In this document: one piece after another, positions 7,425 through 14,749 of the stretch
How positions within the stretch are numbered: the first letter of the stretch is position 1
Layout: the number at the start of each line of letters is the position of its first letter
From: Bacillota bacterium
Lineage (GTDB): Bacteria > Bacillota > Clostridia > Christensenellales > SZUA-584
Assembly (NCBI GenBank): GCA_023406895.1
Contig: JAEXTV010000025.1
Coordinates: 1-25,338, forward strand
Direction: 5' to 3'
Length of the DNA stretch: 25,338 nt
The notes under the pieces: model-generated
The model's database searches: none
Told to the model about the DNA's origin: nothing
The model's input: only the letters and a program-made list of their open reading frames with translations
Made by a program: the position numbers and the translations under genes

Positions 7425-8548
7425 TGCATATCACGCTTCACCTCACTAACGCGTGCAACCTCGGTTGCCATTACTGCTATGTGCATAAACAGCAGCCCAA
7501 AGAGATGTCTTTGGAAACCGCCAAGGCCGCGATTGAATTCGCGGGACGGGATGGCGGCAGTGTCGGCGTGTCTTTTTTCGGTGGCGAACCGCTGCTCAAA
7601 AAAGGGCTGATCAAAGATGTCATCAAGTATGGCAGAGAGATTGAACCAATGCTTGGCTGCTCCTTCCATTTTAAAATCACAACCAACGGCACGCTGCTCG
7701 ACGAACCGTTTTTGAGGCTTTGCAGCGACAAACGTGTGCTGGCCGCTGTCAGCCTCGACGGCACAAGAGAGGCGCACAATAAGCACCGGCTGTTCAAGGA
7801 CGGCACGGGCAGCTATGATGCCGTTTTTAAGTCGGCGAAGATGCTTCTGAAATATCAGCCTTATGCGTGTGCGATGATGGTGGTGAACCCCGACACCGTG
7901 CATCTGTATGCGGATGGCGTGCAGCATCTGTTCGACCTCGGATTTCAGTATTTTGTCTGCTCGCTTAATTACGAGCGTGATGCCGATTGGACGGATGCGC
8001 ATATGAACGAGCTGGAGCGTCAGTTTGACAAGCTTGCGCAAATGTATATCAAATGGACTCTTGATGAGAAGAAATTCTACTTCTCACCGTTTGAGGTGAA
8101 GATGCGTTCGCATATCGACGGCGACAGATACTGCGAGCAGCGCTGCCAGCTGGGCATGAAACAGCTTTCTGTGGACATGGGCGGCACGCTGTACCCGTGT
8201 GTGCAGTTCACGGGAGAACGTGATTATGCGATCGGCTCTGTATTCTCGGGGATCGACGAAACCAAACGCCGCGCTCTGTATTTGCGGTCTGAAAAGACGG
8301 CAGATGTCTGCGATGGCTGCGCCATCAAACAGCGGTGCAATCATCACTGCGGGTGCCTCAACAAGCAGGCCACGGGGGATATTAATGGCATATCGCCCGT
8401 ACTGTGCGCCCACGAGCGGCTGGCATTGGCCGCCGCCGACCGCATAGCCGAAACGCTGTATCAAAAAGGATGTTCATTGTTTCTGCAAAAACAGTATAAC
8501 GACATGTTCCCGCTCATCTCGCTGATCGAAGACAAATCGGCATTCTAA
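7424..8548 (+). CDS. Radical SAM protein with C-terminal SPASM-type cysteine domain (probable peptide/protein maturase)
   Basis: The start at 7424 is preferred over an in-frame ATG at 7397. It gives a TGATG overlap with the upstream stop, has aagggg 7 bp before it, and puts the catalytic motif at the usual position. The product is 374 residues. The CNLGCHYC motif (Cys11, 15, 18) binds the 4Fe-4S cluster that cleaves S-adenosylmethionine; GGEP lies at 53-56. The C-terminal cysteines (237, 241, 259, 296, 299, 305, 309, 311, 328) have the pattern of a SPASM domain binding auxiliary clusters, as in sulfatase maturases and enzymes making thioether or other side-chain crosslinks in peptides. The chemistry cannot be predicted. 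The coupled upstream protein is the obvious candidate substrate. Confidence 0.88.
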   Translation: MHITLHLTNACNLGCHYCYVHKQQPKEMSLETAKAAIEFAGRDGGSVGVSFFGGEPLLKKGLIKDVIKYGREIEPMLGCSFHFKITTNGTLLDEPFLRLCSDKRVLAAVSLDGTREAHNKHRLFKDGTGSYDAVFKSAKMLLKYQPYACAMMVVNPDTVHLYADGVQHLFDLGFQYFVCSLNYERDADWTDAHMNELERQFDKLAQMYIKWTLDEKKFYFSPFEVKMRSHIDGDRYCEQRCQLGMKQLSVDMGGTLYPCVQFTGERDYAIGSVFSGIDETKRRALYLRSEKTADVCDGCAIKQRCNHHCGCLNKQATGDINGISPVLCAHERLALAAADRIAETLYQKGCSLFLQKQYNDMFPLISLIEDKSAF

Positions 8549-8567
8549 ACCGGCCTGACCCGTCATA

Positions 8568-8593
8568 CACTATAAGACACAAAAAATATAGTG
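8568..8593 (+). other. Inverted repeat before the LysM gene
   Basis: cactata (8568-8574) pairs with tatagtg (8587-8593) around a 12-base A-rich loop, directly upstream of the ribosome binding site of the next gene. It could be a weak RNA hairpin affecting translation. No T-run follows, so it is not a terminator. Confidence 0.35.
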
Positions 8594-8604
8594 AGGCGAG
8601 GTTC

Positions 8605-9285
8605 ATGGCATATTGTCCGTACAGTTATTTCGATTACAGCATGGAGCCGGGAGACACGGTGAAGTCGCTGGCGGGTCGGTTTCACGTGCCCGAACAGATG
8701 ATTTTAGAGCAGAACAAAGACGTGCAGCCCGGGCCGGGACAGCGTGTGCGCATCCCGTGCGCGTGCGGCGGCTGCACGCGCGGCGCATTTTACGCGATAC
8801 GCCGGGGTGAAACACTGTTGCAGGTGGCACGCCGCAACGGGCTTGATCTCAGTGACCTGCTGGCCGCCAATCCCTATTTAAACCCGAATTATTACATACC
8901 GGGGCAGGTTATCGTAATACCGCCCATACAGTCTCATGTCCGCAGCGATTCATATATCCTGGAAGAAGGCGAAGGCGTTTTTGACGTGCTGCGTAAATTC
9001 CGCATGGATTTCACGACTTTCTGCGCGTTGAACCCCAATATAAGCCCAATGTCGCTCAAAGCGGGGCAGCGTGTGAACGTATCGCCGCCGCCCAGAAGAA
9101 AAGGCCACTGGCATACGTTGAAGCAGGGCGAAACGCTGGTCAGCGTCGCGCAGAGTCATGGCATTCCCGTCAGCACGCTGCTCGGTATGAACGATCACCT
9201 GCGCCCGAGCGATTTTAAGGAAGGGGCAAGGGTGCGCGTGCCGGGCCGTTACGCCGGCGCGTCCGGCGAAGATCGCGGTCAATGA
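8605..9285 (+). CDS. Protein with four LysM domains, no signal peptide
   Basis: The 226-residue protein is almost entirely LysM modules, which bind N-acetylglucosamine-containing glycans such as peptidoglycan. Four units can be seen at about residues 7-51, 62-106, 116-160 and 169-213, each with a GDT or GET-like opening, an N.. or LN.. middle and a closing GQ.(V/I).(V/I)P strand. A Cys-rich hinge (CACGGC, 52-57) lies between the first two. There is no signal peptide, membrane helix or enzyme domain. In endospore formers such LysM proteins are often spore coat or cortex proteins made in the mother cell, where no export signal is needed; whether this organism sporulates is not shown here. It starts 56 bp after the radical SAM gene and could share its transcript. 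Confidence 0.82.
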   Translation: MAYCPYSYFDYSMEPGDTVKSLAGRFHVPEQMILEQNKDVQPGPGQRVRIPCACGGCTRGAFYAIRRGETLLQVARRNGLDLSDLLAANPYLNPNYYIPGQVIVIPPIQSHVRSDSYILEEGEGVFDVLRKFRMDFTTFCALNPNISPMSLKAGQRVNVSPPPRRKGHWHTLKQGETLVSVAQSHGIPVSTLLGMNDHLRPSDFKEGARVRVPGRYAGASGEDRGQ

Positions 9286-9592
9286 CGTCAGCTAGCTGAT
9301 CGATCGGACTGACTTGAGGAAATAGGCAATCTGCCATGGTCGCTCGGACGACGGAATTCATTGGTGCGAGGGAACACCCGTTATGCGCGTTGTCTTTATC
9401 GCATTGATGCCATCCGCTTAAACGCAGCCCTTTTAAACGGGACTGCATCTCATTGCGGTTCTCGATAAAAGACGTTTGTTTGGGGAGAATGCGGAGGAAG
9501 TTGTGGAATAAAAGGCTTTAAAAGTTTAACACTTCGAAGAAGAGTCATGCCACGGATCGCTCGATTATAGATAAAATACTTTTACTCATCTC

Positions 9593-9618
9593 AGCGCCTT
9601 GCGCGCTTTTTCTTTTTC
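9593..9618 (+). terminator. Weak hairpin with T-tract, possible terminator
   Basis: agcgc (9593-9597) pairs with gcgct (9603-9607), followed by ttttctttttc. The stem is only 5 bp. It overlaps the proposed dapL -35 box, so either the terminator or the promoter reading may be wrong; alternatively it ends transcription arriving from the LysM gene. Confidence 0.35.
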
Positions 9619-9627
9619 TAGTAGAAT
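9599..9627 (+). promoter_or_regulatory. Probable dapL promoter
   Basis: ttgcgc at 9599-9604 and tagaat at 9622-9627 have a 17-bp spacer; the -10 matches the consensus at five of six positions, the -35 at only three. It lies 48 bp before the start codon. Confidence 0.45.
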
Positions 9628-9674
9628 CAAATGGAAAATGTTTATACAAAGCAACAAGAAGAAGGAGAGCAGAT

Positions 9675-10886
9675 ATGATACTGATTAACGAAAACTATAT
9701 GGCGCTCAAGGGAAGCTACTTATTTTCCGAGATGGCCAAAAGAATAAATGCGCACGGCGGCGATATCATCCGGCTCGGTATCGGCGATGTGACGTGCCCG
9801 CTGCCGCCCGCTGTGGTAGACGCAATGAAAGCGGCGGTGGACGACATGGCAACGCCAGGCGGCTTCCACGGCTACGGCCCCGAACAGGGCTACGCGTGGC
9901 TGCGCGAGGCGATTGCCGAAAGCGATTACGCGGGCCTTGGCATCGAAGCGGACGAAATATTCGTATCGGACGGCGCGAAGTGCGACACGGGCAATATACA
10001 GGAGCTGTTTTCCTCCATGTGCAAAATCGCTGTGCTCGACCCTGTGTATCCCGTGTATGTGGATACCAATGTGATGGCGGGGCGCGCGGGCGATTATGAC
10101 GCGGAGAGTAACGCCTATACGAACATCACCTATCTGCCGTGCAGCGCGGCCAACGGCTTTAAACCCGCGCTGCCCAAGGAAGATGTGGATATCATTTACC
10201 TTTGCTATCCGAACAACCCGACAGGGACGGTGCTCACCAAGGATGAACTGACGCAGTGGGTGAACTACGCGAAGAAAACAGGCGCGCTGATTCTGTTTGA
10301 CGCGGCGTATGAAGCGTTTATCCGCGAGGACAACGTGCCGCACAGCATATACGAAATTGAAGGCGCGAAGGATGTCGCAATTGAATTTCGGAGCTATTCC
10401 AAAACGGCGGGCTTCACGGGCACACGCTGCGCGTTTGCCGTGGTGCCCAAAGGCTTGATGGGCGCGGACTCAGACGGCGAGCTGCACAGCCTCAACGCGA
10501 TGTGGAACCGCCGCCATACGACCAAGTTTAACGGTGTGCCGTACGTGACGCAGAAGGGCGCGCTCGCGTGCTATTCGGACGCGGGCAAGGCACAGATCAA
10601 AGAGACGATTGATTTTTATCTCGGGAACGCGAAGGTGATTCGCGAGGGGCTGCAGAGCATCGGCATCGATTGCTGGGGCGGTGTGAATTCCCCGTACATC
10701 TGGCTCAAAACGCCGGGCGGCCTGCCCTCGTGGGATTTCTTTGATAAGCTACTCGACGCGGGCGTGGCGGGCACACCGGGCGCGGGCTTCGGGAGCGCGG
10801 GCGAAGGCTATTTCCGCCTGACCGCTTTTAACACACGCGAAAACACGCTCAAGGCGATGGAAAGGTTCACTTCGCTCAAGCTGTAA
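9675..10886 (+). CDS. dapL: LL-diaminopimelate aminotransferase
   Basis: DapL (EC 2.6.1.83) is a PLP enzyme that converts tetrahydrodipicolinate and glutamate directly to LL-2,6-diaminopimelate and 2-oxoglutarate. This short-cuts the acyl routes to lysine and cell-wall diaminopimelate. The 403-residue product has the family's usual length and signatures: N-terminal LINENYMALKGSYLF, IRLGIGDVTCPLP (32-44), GFHGYGPEQGY (63-73), YPNNPTGT (178-185), DAAYE (209-213) and the PLP lysine Lys243 within SYSKTAGFTGTR. The start is supported by aaggag at 9662-9667. No other lysine-pathway gene is nearby. The next gene, an EFR1-family redox protein, begins 22 bp after the stop and is probably in the same operon. 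Confidence 0.96.
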   Translation: MILINENYMALKGSYLFSEMAKRINAHGGDIIRLGIGDVTCPLPPAVVDAMKAAVDDMATPGGFHGYGPEQGYAWLREAIAESDYAGLGIEADEIFVSDGAKCDTGNIQELFSSMCKIAVLDPVYPVYVDTNVMAGRAGDYDAESNAYTNITYLPCSAANGFKPALPKEDVDIIYLCYPNNPTGTVLTKDELTQWVNYAKKTGALILFDAAYEAFIREDNVPHSIYEIEGAKDVAIEFRSYSKTAGFTGTRCAFAVVPKGLMGADSDGELHSLNAMWNRRHTTKFNGVPYVTQKGALACYSDAGKAQIKETIDFYLGNAKVIREGLQSIGIDCWGGVNSPYIWLKTPGGLPSWDFFDKLLDAGVAGTPGAGFGSAGEGYFRLTAFNTRENTLKAMERFTSLKL

Positions 10887-10908
10887 TTTGACGGAAGGAA
10901 GCATCGGC

Positions 10909-11775
10909 ATGTCAGTCAGTCAAGCGCATGTGGTCTATTTTTCGGGCACGGGCTGCACGGCACGCGCGGCGGACGCGGTGGAAGAGGCGCTTGTGTCGCG
11001 CGGTGTGAGCGTGAACAAACAGGAGATTCATCACGGCAACGTGGTTTCAAACGGCGATGAAGACCTGCTTGTGCTGCTGTTTGCGGTGCATGCCATGAAC
11101 GCGCCCGAGCCGGTGTACCGCTGGCTAAAAAGCCTGGCAAATGTGCAGGGTATTTCGGCCTCCGTGCTCAGTGTGTCGGGCGGCGGCGAGGTGTTTCCGA
11201 ACAAGGCCTGCCGCGTCAGCAGCATCAAGCGCCTGAAGAAAAAAGGTTACGATGTGACGTACGAGGATATGCTCGTGATGCCGTCGAACATGAACCCGGC
11301 CACGCCGGACAGCCTTGCAGTCAGGCTGCTTGAGGTGCTGCCGCAAAAGGCACAGCGCATTGCGGACGATCTGCTGGCGGGCGTGAAACGGCGCACGAAG
11401 CCGGGGCTGCTGAATCGAACAATGTCTGCGTTGTTTGAGATAGAAAAGCTCGGCGCGCACCTTTTTGGCAGGGTGCTGTATGCGGACGACAGCTGCACAA
11501 GCTGCAGCTGGTGCGCGGCGCAGTGCCCGAGCGGTAACATCAGCATGGGGGAGTTAAAACCCGTTTTCGACGGCAAGTGCGTGATGTGCTTCCGGTGCGT
11601 GTATGGCTGCCCGGTGAACGCGATAAAGCCGAAGCATATGAGCTTTTTGCTGAGTAAGCAGGGCTTTGACATCAAACGCTACGATACGCTCGAAGCGGCG
11701 GATGATGCGAAGGCAGACAGCTTGGCATGGAAAGGCGTCAACAGGTATCTGGACGGCGACAGAAAAAGCTTATAA
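10909..11775 (+). CDS. EFR1-family flavodoxin-like/ferredoxin protein
   Basis: The ATG at 10909 is preferred over a TTG at 10888 because ggaagg lies at a suitable distance upstream. The 288-residue protein starts with a flavodoxin-like fold whose FMN-phosphate loop reads YFSGTGCTARA (residues 10-20). It ends with a two-cluster ferredoxin domain: CTSCSWCAAQCP (Cys196, 199, 202, 206) and CVMCFRCVYGCP (Cys224, 227, 230, 234), each a CxxCxxCxxxCP motif for a 4Fe-4S centre. Such fusions are common in anaerobes and should carry electrons in the cytoplasm, but their partners are mostly unknown. Close placement after dapL suggests co-transcription. DapL itself needs no redox partner, so the reason for the pairing is unclear. 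Confidence 0.88.
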   Translation: MSVSQAHVVYFSGTGCTARAADAVEEALVSRGVSVNKQEIHHGNVVSNGDEDLLVLLFAVHAMNAPEPVYRWLKSLANVQGISASVLSVSGGGEVFPNKACRVSSIKRLKKKGYDVTYEDMLVMPSNMNPATPDSLAVRLLEVLPQKAQRIADDLLAGVKRRTKPGLLNRTMSALFEIEKLGAHLFGRVLYADDSCTSCSWCAAQCPSGNISMGELKPVFDGKCVMCFRCVYGCPVNAIKPKHMSFLLSKQGFDIKRYDTLEAADDAKADSLAWKGVNRYLDGDRKSL

Positions 11776-11786
11776 AAGAAGACAAC

Positions 11787-11820
11787 AGGACGGTGCCGTG
11801 ATACGAGCCGTCCTTTCTTA
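11787..11820 (+). terminator. Intrinsic terminator after the dapL operon
   Basis: aggacgg (11787-11793) pairs with ccgtcct (11808-11814) around a 14-base loop, followed by the T-rich ttctta. It begins 12 bp after the stop codon of the EFR1 gene. Confidence 0.75.
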
Positions 11821-11861
11821 AAACAGACAGCAATTCGATTATTTATCCAAGGAGATTCATA

Positions 11862-12686
11862 ATGGTTGACGTTAACACACCGGTCACAAACCCTGATCTC
11901 GTGAGCGCCATATGCGACATGCGGCAGGATAATTCACCGGAGAAACAGAACAGGATGATGGACGAGGTGATGAAAGCGCATTTTATCACACCCGTTAATG
12001 TTTCGCCCGAACCCAACCATGGCCATTGCGATGGTGATGATCATTGCGATTGCCATCATCATCACCATGATCACACAACTGAGTTCAAGGAAGGGACAAC
12101 CATCAGCTTTTACTCAATTGCAGACAGTGCCGGTAAGCATTTTTTCTTAGCCTTTACGGATTGGGATGAACTGAGGAAATGGCAGAACAATGACCACCAG
12201 CAAACGTTCATCGTCACGTTCGACGACATCAGCGGCATGCTGCTGCAGGAAAACAGCCGCTGGGACGGCTTTGTGATCAATCCGTACGGCGAAAGTATTG
12301 TATTTAACAACGAACTTGTGAAAGCGCTCAAAGACGAGATGGAAAGGCGAGCAAACGGCGGCGTGGTTGAGCAGGTGATTGAAAAGGAAACAACCGTTCA
12401 ATTGGGCGAGCCGCGCGTGTATCCCACCGACATGGTAAACGCCATATGCGCGCATGTGAAGAAGAAAAAGAACGTGAAGGCGGCGTACCTGCGGCTGATG
12501 GAAAAGGACGGCGAGCAAAGCTATCTCGTCATTGTTGATTTCACGGGAGACAGGCACGATGTTTTTGACGGAATCGGCAAGGCGGCATGGAGCCATTTGA
12601 ACGGCATGTATATTGATTTGGTGCCGTTTGATACGAACTTCGGGCAGCAGGCGGCAACGGGTGTTGAGCCGTTTTATAAACGATAA
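11862..12686 (+). CDS. SseB-like protein with a His/Cys-rich insert
   Basis: The 274-residue product resembles SseB (enhanced serine sensitivity) family proteins, a poorly understood cytoplasmic family with an N-terminal SseB domain (here about residues 72-160) and a C-terminal SseB domain (about 180-274). Recognisable parts are the FLAFTDWDELRKW and DGFVINPYGESIVF segments and the closing PFYKR. The start is supported by aaggag at 11849-11854. The oddity is residues 53-71, where His, Cys and Asp make up nearly every position, including five consecutive His. This is a likely metal-binding loop, placed before the first domain. No signal peptide is seen. A terminator upstream separates it from the dapL operon; the next gene follows after 29 bp. 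Confidence 0.75.
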   Translation: MVDVNTPVTNPDLVSAICDMRQDNSPEKQNRMMDEVMKAHFITPVNVSPEPNHGHCDGDDHCDCHHHHHDHTTEFKEGTTISFYSIADSAGKHFFLAFTDWDELRKWQNNDHQQTFIVTFDDISGMLLQENSRWDGFVINPYGESIVFNNELVKALKDEMERRANGGVVEQVIEKETTVQLGEPRVYPTDMVNAICAHVKKKKNVKAAYLRLMEKDGEQSYLVIVDFTGDRHDVFDGIGKAAWSHLNGMYIDLVPFDTNFGQQAATGVEPFYKR

Positions 12687-12715
12687 ACGGTGGGTTTGAA
12701 ATAAGGAGAGATTTT

Positions 12716-13162
12716 GTGAAAAGAATATTCTTATACGTATTCATCATCGCCGTGCTGGCGATGGCCGCGTGCCAGGCGCAGAACGCCGCATCATCCGAAG
12801 ATCTCGTTACAGAAAATGAATCTGCCGTTGAATCACAGGCGGAGCAGACCGGCGAGCTCTCAGCGGAAGATACGATTCGACGCTTTTTTGAGTGCTTCAA
12901 CAACCGCGATGCCGTCGCGATCAATGCCCTCATGGAGGCAGGCCGCAGCATGACGCTGCCGCAGGAGGAATCCGCCACGCTGAAGCTGAAATCGTGCACG
13001 GAGCTGCAGTCGGACGGAGAGGCGTCGGTGGTGGAGGCGGTTTTCAATGTTGAACTCGATGAACGCAGGATGTCTTCTTTTGATGAGGGCGAATACACAT
13101 GGCGGTTTGAGCTGTCCAAAGGCAGCGACGGCATCTGGCGTATCGCCAATTACGGCGTGTAG
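12716..13162 (+). CDS. Small lipoprotein with an NTF2-like (DUF4829-like) domain
   Basis: The GTG start has a good aaggag 7 bp upstream and gives a 148-residue product. The N-terminus is a lipoprotein signal: KR, a hydrophobic stretch, then AMAAC with the modified Cys at residue 19. After an acidic Ser/Glu-rich spacer, residues about 50-148 begin with EDTIRRFFECFNNRDAVAINALM and end with DGIWRIANYGV. This is the pattern of small cone-shaped NTF2-like or DUF4829 domains found in Bacillota lipoproteins. The protein should sit on the outer face of the membrane. Its ligand or role is unknown. The 29-bp gap to the SseB-like gene suggests one transcript. Confidence 0.7.
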   Translation: MKRIFLYVFIIAVLAMAACQAQNAASSEDLVTENESAVESQAEQTGELSAEDTIRRFFECFNNRDAVAINALMEAGRSMTLPQEESATLKLKSCTELQSDGEASVVEAVFNVELDERRMSSFDEGEYTWRFELSKGSDGIWRIANYGV

Positions 13163-13558
13163 ACACGGTTATTTGGCGTTATTGATTTAAAGCGCAGATA
13201 CCGTAAGTTAGAATTGATCGATAAGGCTGTTATTAAAACAGCTTGATGATTAAGCATTAAGAAACGCGCAATCGCGACGGCGGGCTAAAGACATGCTTAG
13301 GGTTTGTTACCCCAACAGTTTTAGATCTCAATGCTGAATGCTCTGTCACGACGATCATAGCCAATAAATTGGTCAATATCACAAAAAGACGGCGGTACCG
13401 AAACTTATCTTAAGAACGCTTTGAGATAAGCTATTGATAGTATTAGGTTATACCATTCAGCTTCATACCTTACATTGTAATCCCCTTTTTCTCATGATAC
13501 TATGAAATAAAGACAAAAGACTTGATATTTTGACAGCATTTTAATTCCGGAGGGCGGC
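13163..13558. other. AT-richer intergenic region before sbcD
   Basis: The 396-bp gap has no plausible open reading frame. It contains a hairpin (gctgtt 13226-13231 with aacagc 13237-13242), a palindrome ccaataaattgg (13361-13372), an inverted repeat (cttatct 13404-13410 with agataag 13424-13430) and a promoter candidate near its right end. No clear terminator follows the lipoprotein gene. Base composition is noticeably more AT-rich than the neighbouring genes. Confidence 0.5.
13475..13503 (+). promoter_or_regulatory. Candidate promoter of sbcDC
   Basis: ttgtaa at 13475-13480 and tactat at 13498-13503 are spaced by 17 bp, each matching the consensus at four of six positions. They lie about 55 bp before the sbcD start. 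A perfect ttgaca at 13530-13535 is too close to the start codon to serve as its -35 box. Confidence 0.4.
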
Positions 13559-14749
13559 ATGAAAATACTGCACACATCCGATTGGCATATCGGCCACACG
13601 CTGTACACCAAAAAGCGCTACAGCGAGCACGAGGCTTTCTTAAGCTGGCTCAAAGACACAATCATTGCGCGCCATATCGACGCGCTGATCGTCTCCGGCG
13701 ACGTGTTCGACACGGGCGCTCCGGGCGGACAGGCCCAGCGCCTTTACTACGATTTCTTAACGTCATTGCTCGGGACATGCTGCCGCACGGTGGTCGTCGT
13801 CGCGGGCAATCACGATTCCCCCACCATGCTTGAAGCGCCTGCGGGCGTGCTCGAAAAGCTGCACATCCATACCATCGGGCTGCCGGCCGACATCAGCCGC
13901 CATGTGATTCCGCTGATCGGTGCGGACGGCGAAGCGCAGGCCGTCTGCTGCGCGGTGCCATACCTGCGCAAGAACGAGATGGTGCGTCTTGAGGATGAAA
14001 CGCAGTCCACCGACGAAAAGATCGTCGCGGCGACGGCGCAGTTTTACCGCGATGTGACGGACGCGGCGCTTGAATACCATCTGCCCGTGATCGCGACGGG
14101 ACATCTGTTTGCCCAGGGCGCGGTGCGCACCGAGGGCGACGGCGTACGCGAGCTTTACGTGGGGACACTCGGGCAGGTGGGTGCGGATATATTCCCCGAG
14201 GAACTCAAGTACGTGGCTCTCGGGCACATCCACGGCGCGCAAACCGTGGGCGGACAGCCGCGTATCCGTTATTGCGGCTCGCCGCTGTCCATGAGCTTTT
14301 CGGAGCTCGGGCGCGAAAAATGTGTGCTCGAAGTCACACTGGATGACGAGATCAGCGTGGAAGCCATTCCCGTGCCCGCTTTTCAGCGCCTGGCGGCGGT
14401 GCGCGGCAGCCGGGAAGAAATCCTTGAGAAGCTGCAAAGCCTTGCAGGCGAAAACGTCTGGATCGAGGTGACATATACGGGCGGCGACCCATGCCCGCAT
14501 TTACGCTCGGATGTGGCGGACGCCGTGAGCGGCGGCTACGCCGAGGTGCTCAGCATACGCAACACGGCGGCGGCTGGCGCCGCGCTCGAAGCCGCGGATG
14601 AGTCGCAGTCATTAAAGTCCATGTCAGTGCAGGATGTTTTTCTGCGCTGCATCGGTGCCGATGCGCTCGGGGAGGACGAGGTCTCAACGCTGGCTGACTG
14701 CTTCAACGAGATCATCCGCGAGCTTGAGGAGGCGGACACATGCGCATAG
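13559..14749 (+). CDS. sbcD: Exonuclease SbcD, Mre11-like nuclease subunit
   Basis: SbcD is the nuclease half of the SbcCD complex, which cuts hairpins and blocked DNA ends in the cytoplasm. The 396-residue protein carries the full set of calcineurin-like phosphoesterase metal motifs: DWHIG (Asp8, His10), GDVFD (Asp48), GNHD (84-86 for NHD), a TGHL motif and GHIHG. Length and the C-terminal capping region fit the family. The start has ggagg at 13549-13553. The sbcC gene overlaps the 3' end by 10 bp, so the two are translated together, as is usual for this pair. Confidence 0.96.
   Translation: MKILHTSDWHIGHTLYTKKRYSEHEAFLSWLKDTIIARHIDALIVSGDVFDTGAPGGQAQRLYYDFLTSLLGTCCRTVVVVAGNHDSPTMLEAPAGVLEKLHIHTIGLPADISRHVIPLIGADGEAQAVCCAVPYLRKNEMVRLEDETQSTDEKIVAATAQFYRDVTDAALEYHLPVIATGHLFAQGAVRTEGDGVRELYVGTLGQVGADIFPEELKYVALGHIHGAQTVGGQPRIRYCGSPLSMSFSELGREKCVLEVTLDDEISVEAIPVPAFQRLAAVRGSREEILEKLQSLAGENVWIEVTYTGGDPCPHLRSDVADAVSGGYAEVLSIRNTAAAGAALEAADESQSLKSMSVQDVFLRCIGADALGEDEVSTLADCFNEIIRELEEADTCA

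Larger units (their letters stand above)
9286..9674. other. Intergenic region before dapL with several inverted repeats
   Basis: The 389-bp gap starts with a perfect palindrome tcagctagctga (9288-9299). A stem of gcagccc (9424-9430) with gggactgc (9439-9446, one bulged base) follows. Near the right end are a small GC hairpin with a T-tract and a promoter for dapL. I see no open reading frame with a ribosome binding site and could not match a known riboswitch, including the lysine class that might be expected near a lysine-pathway gene. Confidence 0.5.

Noticed and set aside
12018..12074. His-rich run as a cloning affinity tag artefact
   Set aside because: It is internal, mixed with Cys and Asp, and uses varied codons, so it is natural sequence.
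13530..13535. Perfect ttgaca as the sbcD -35 box
   Set aside because: It is only 24 bp before the start codon, leaving no room for a -10 box and ribosome binding site.
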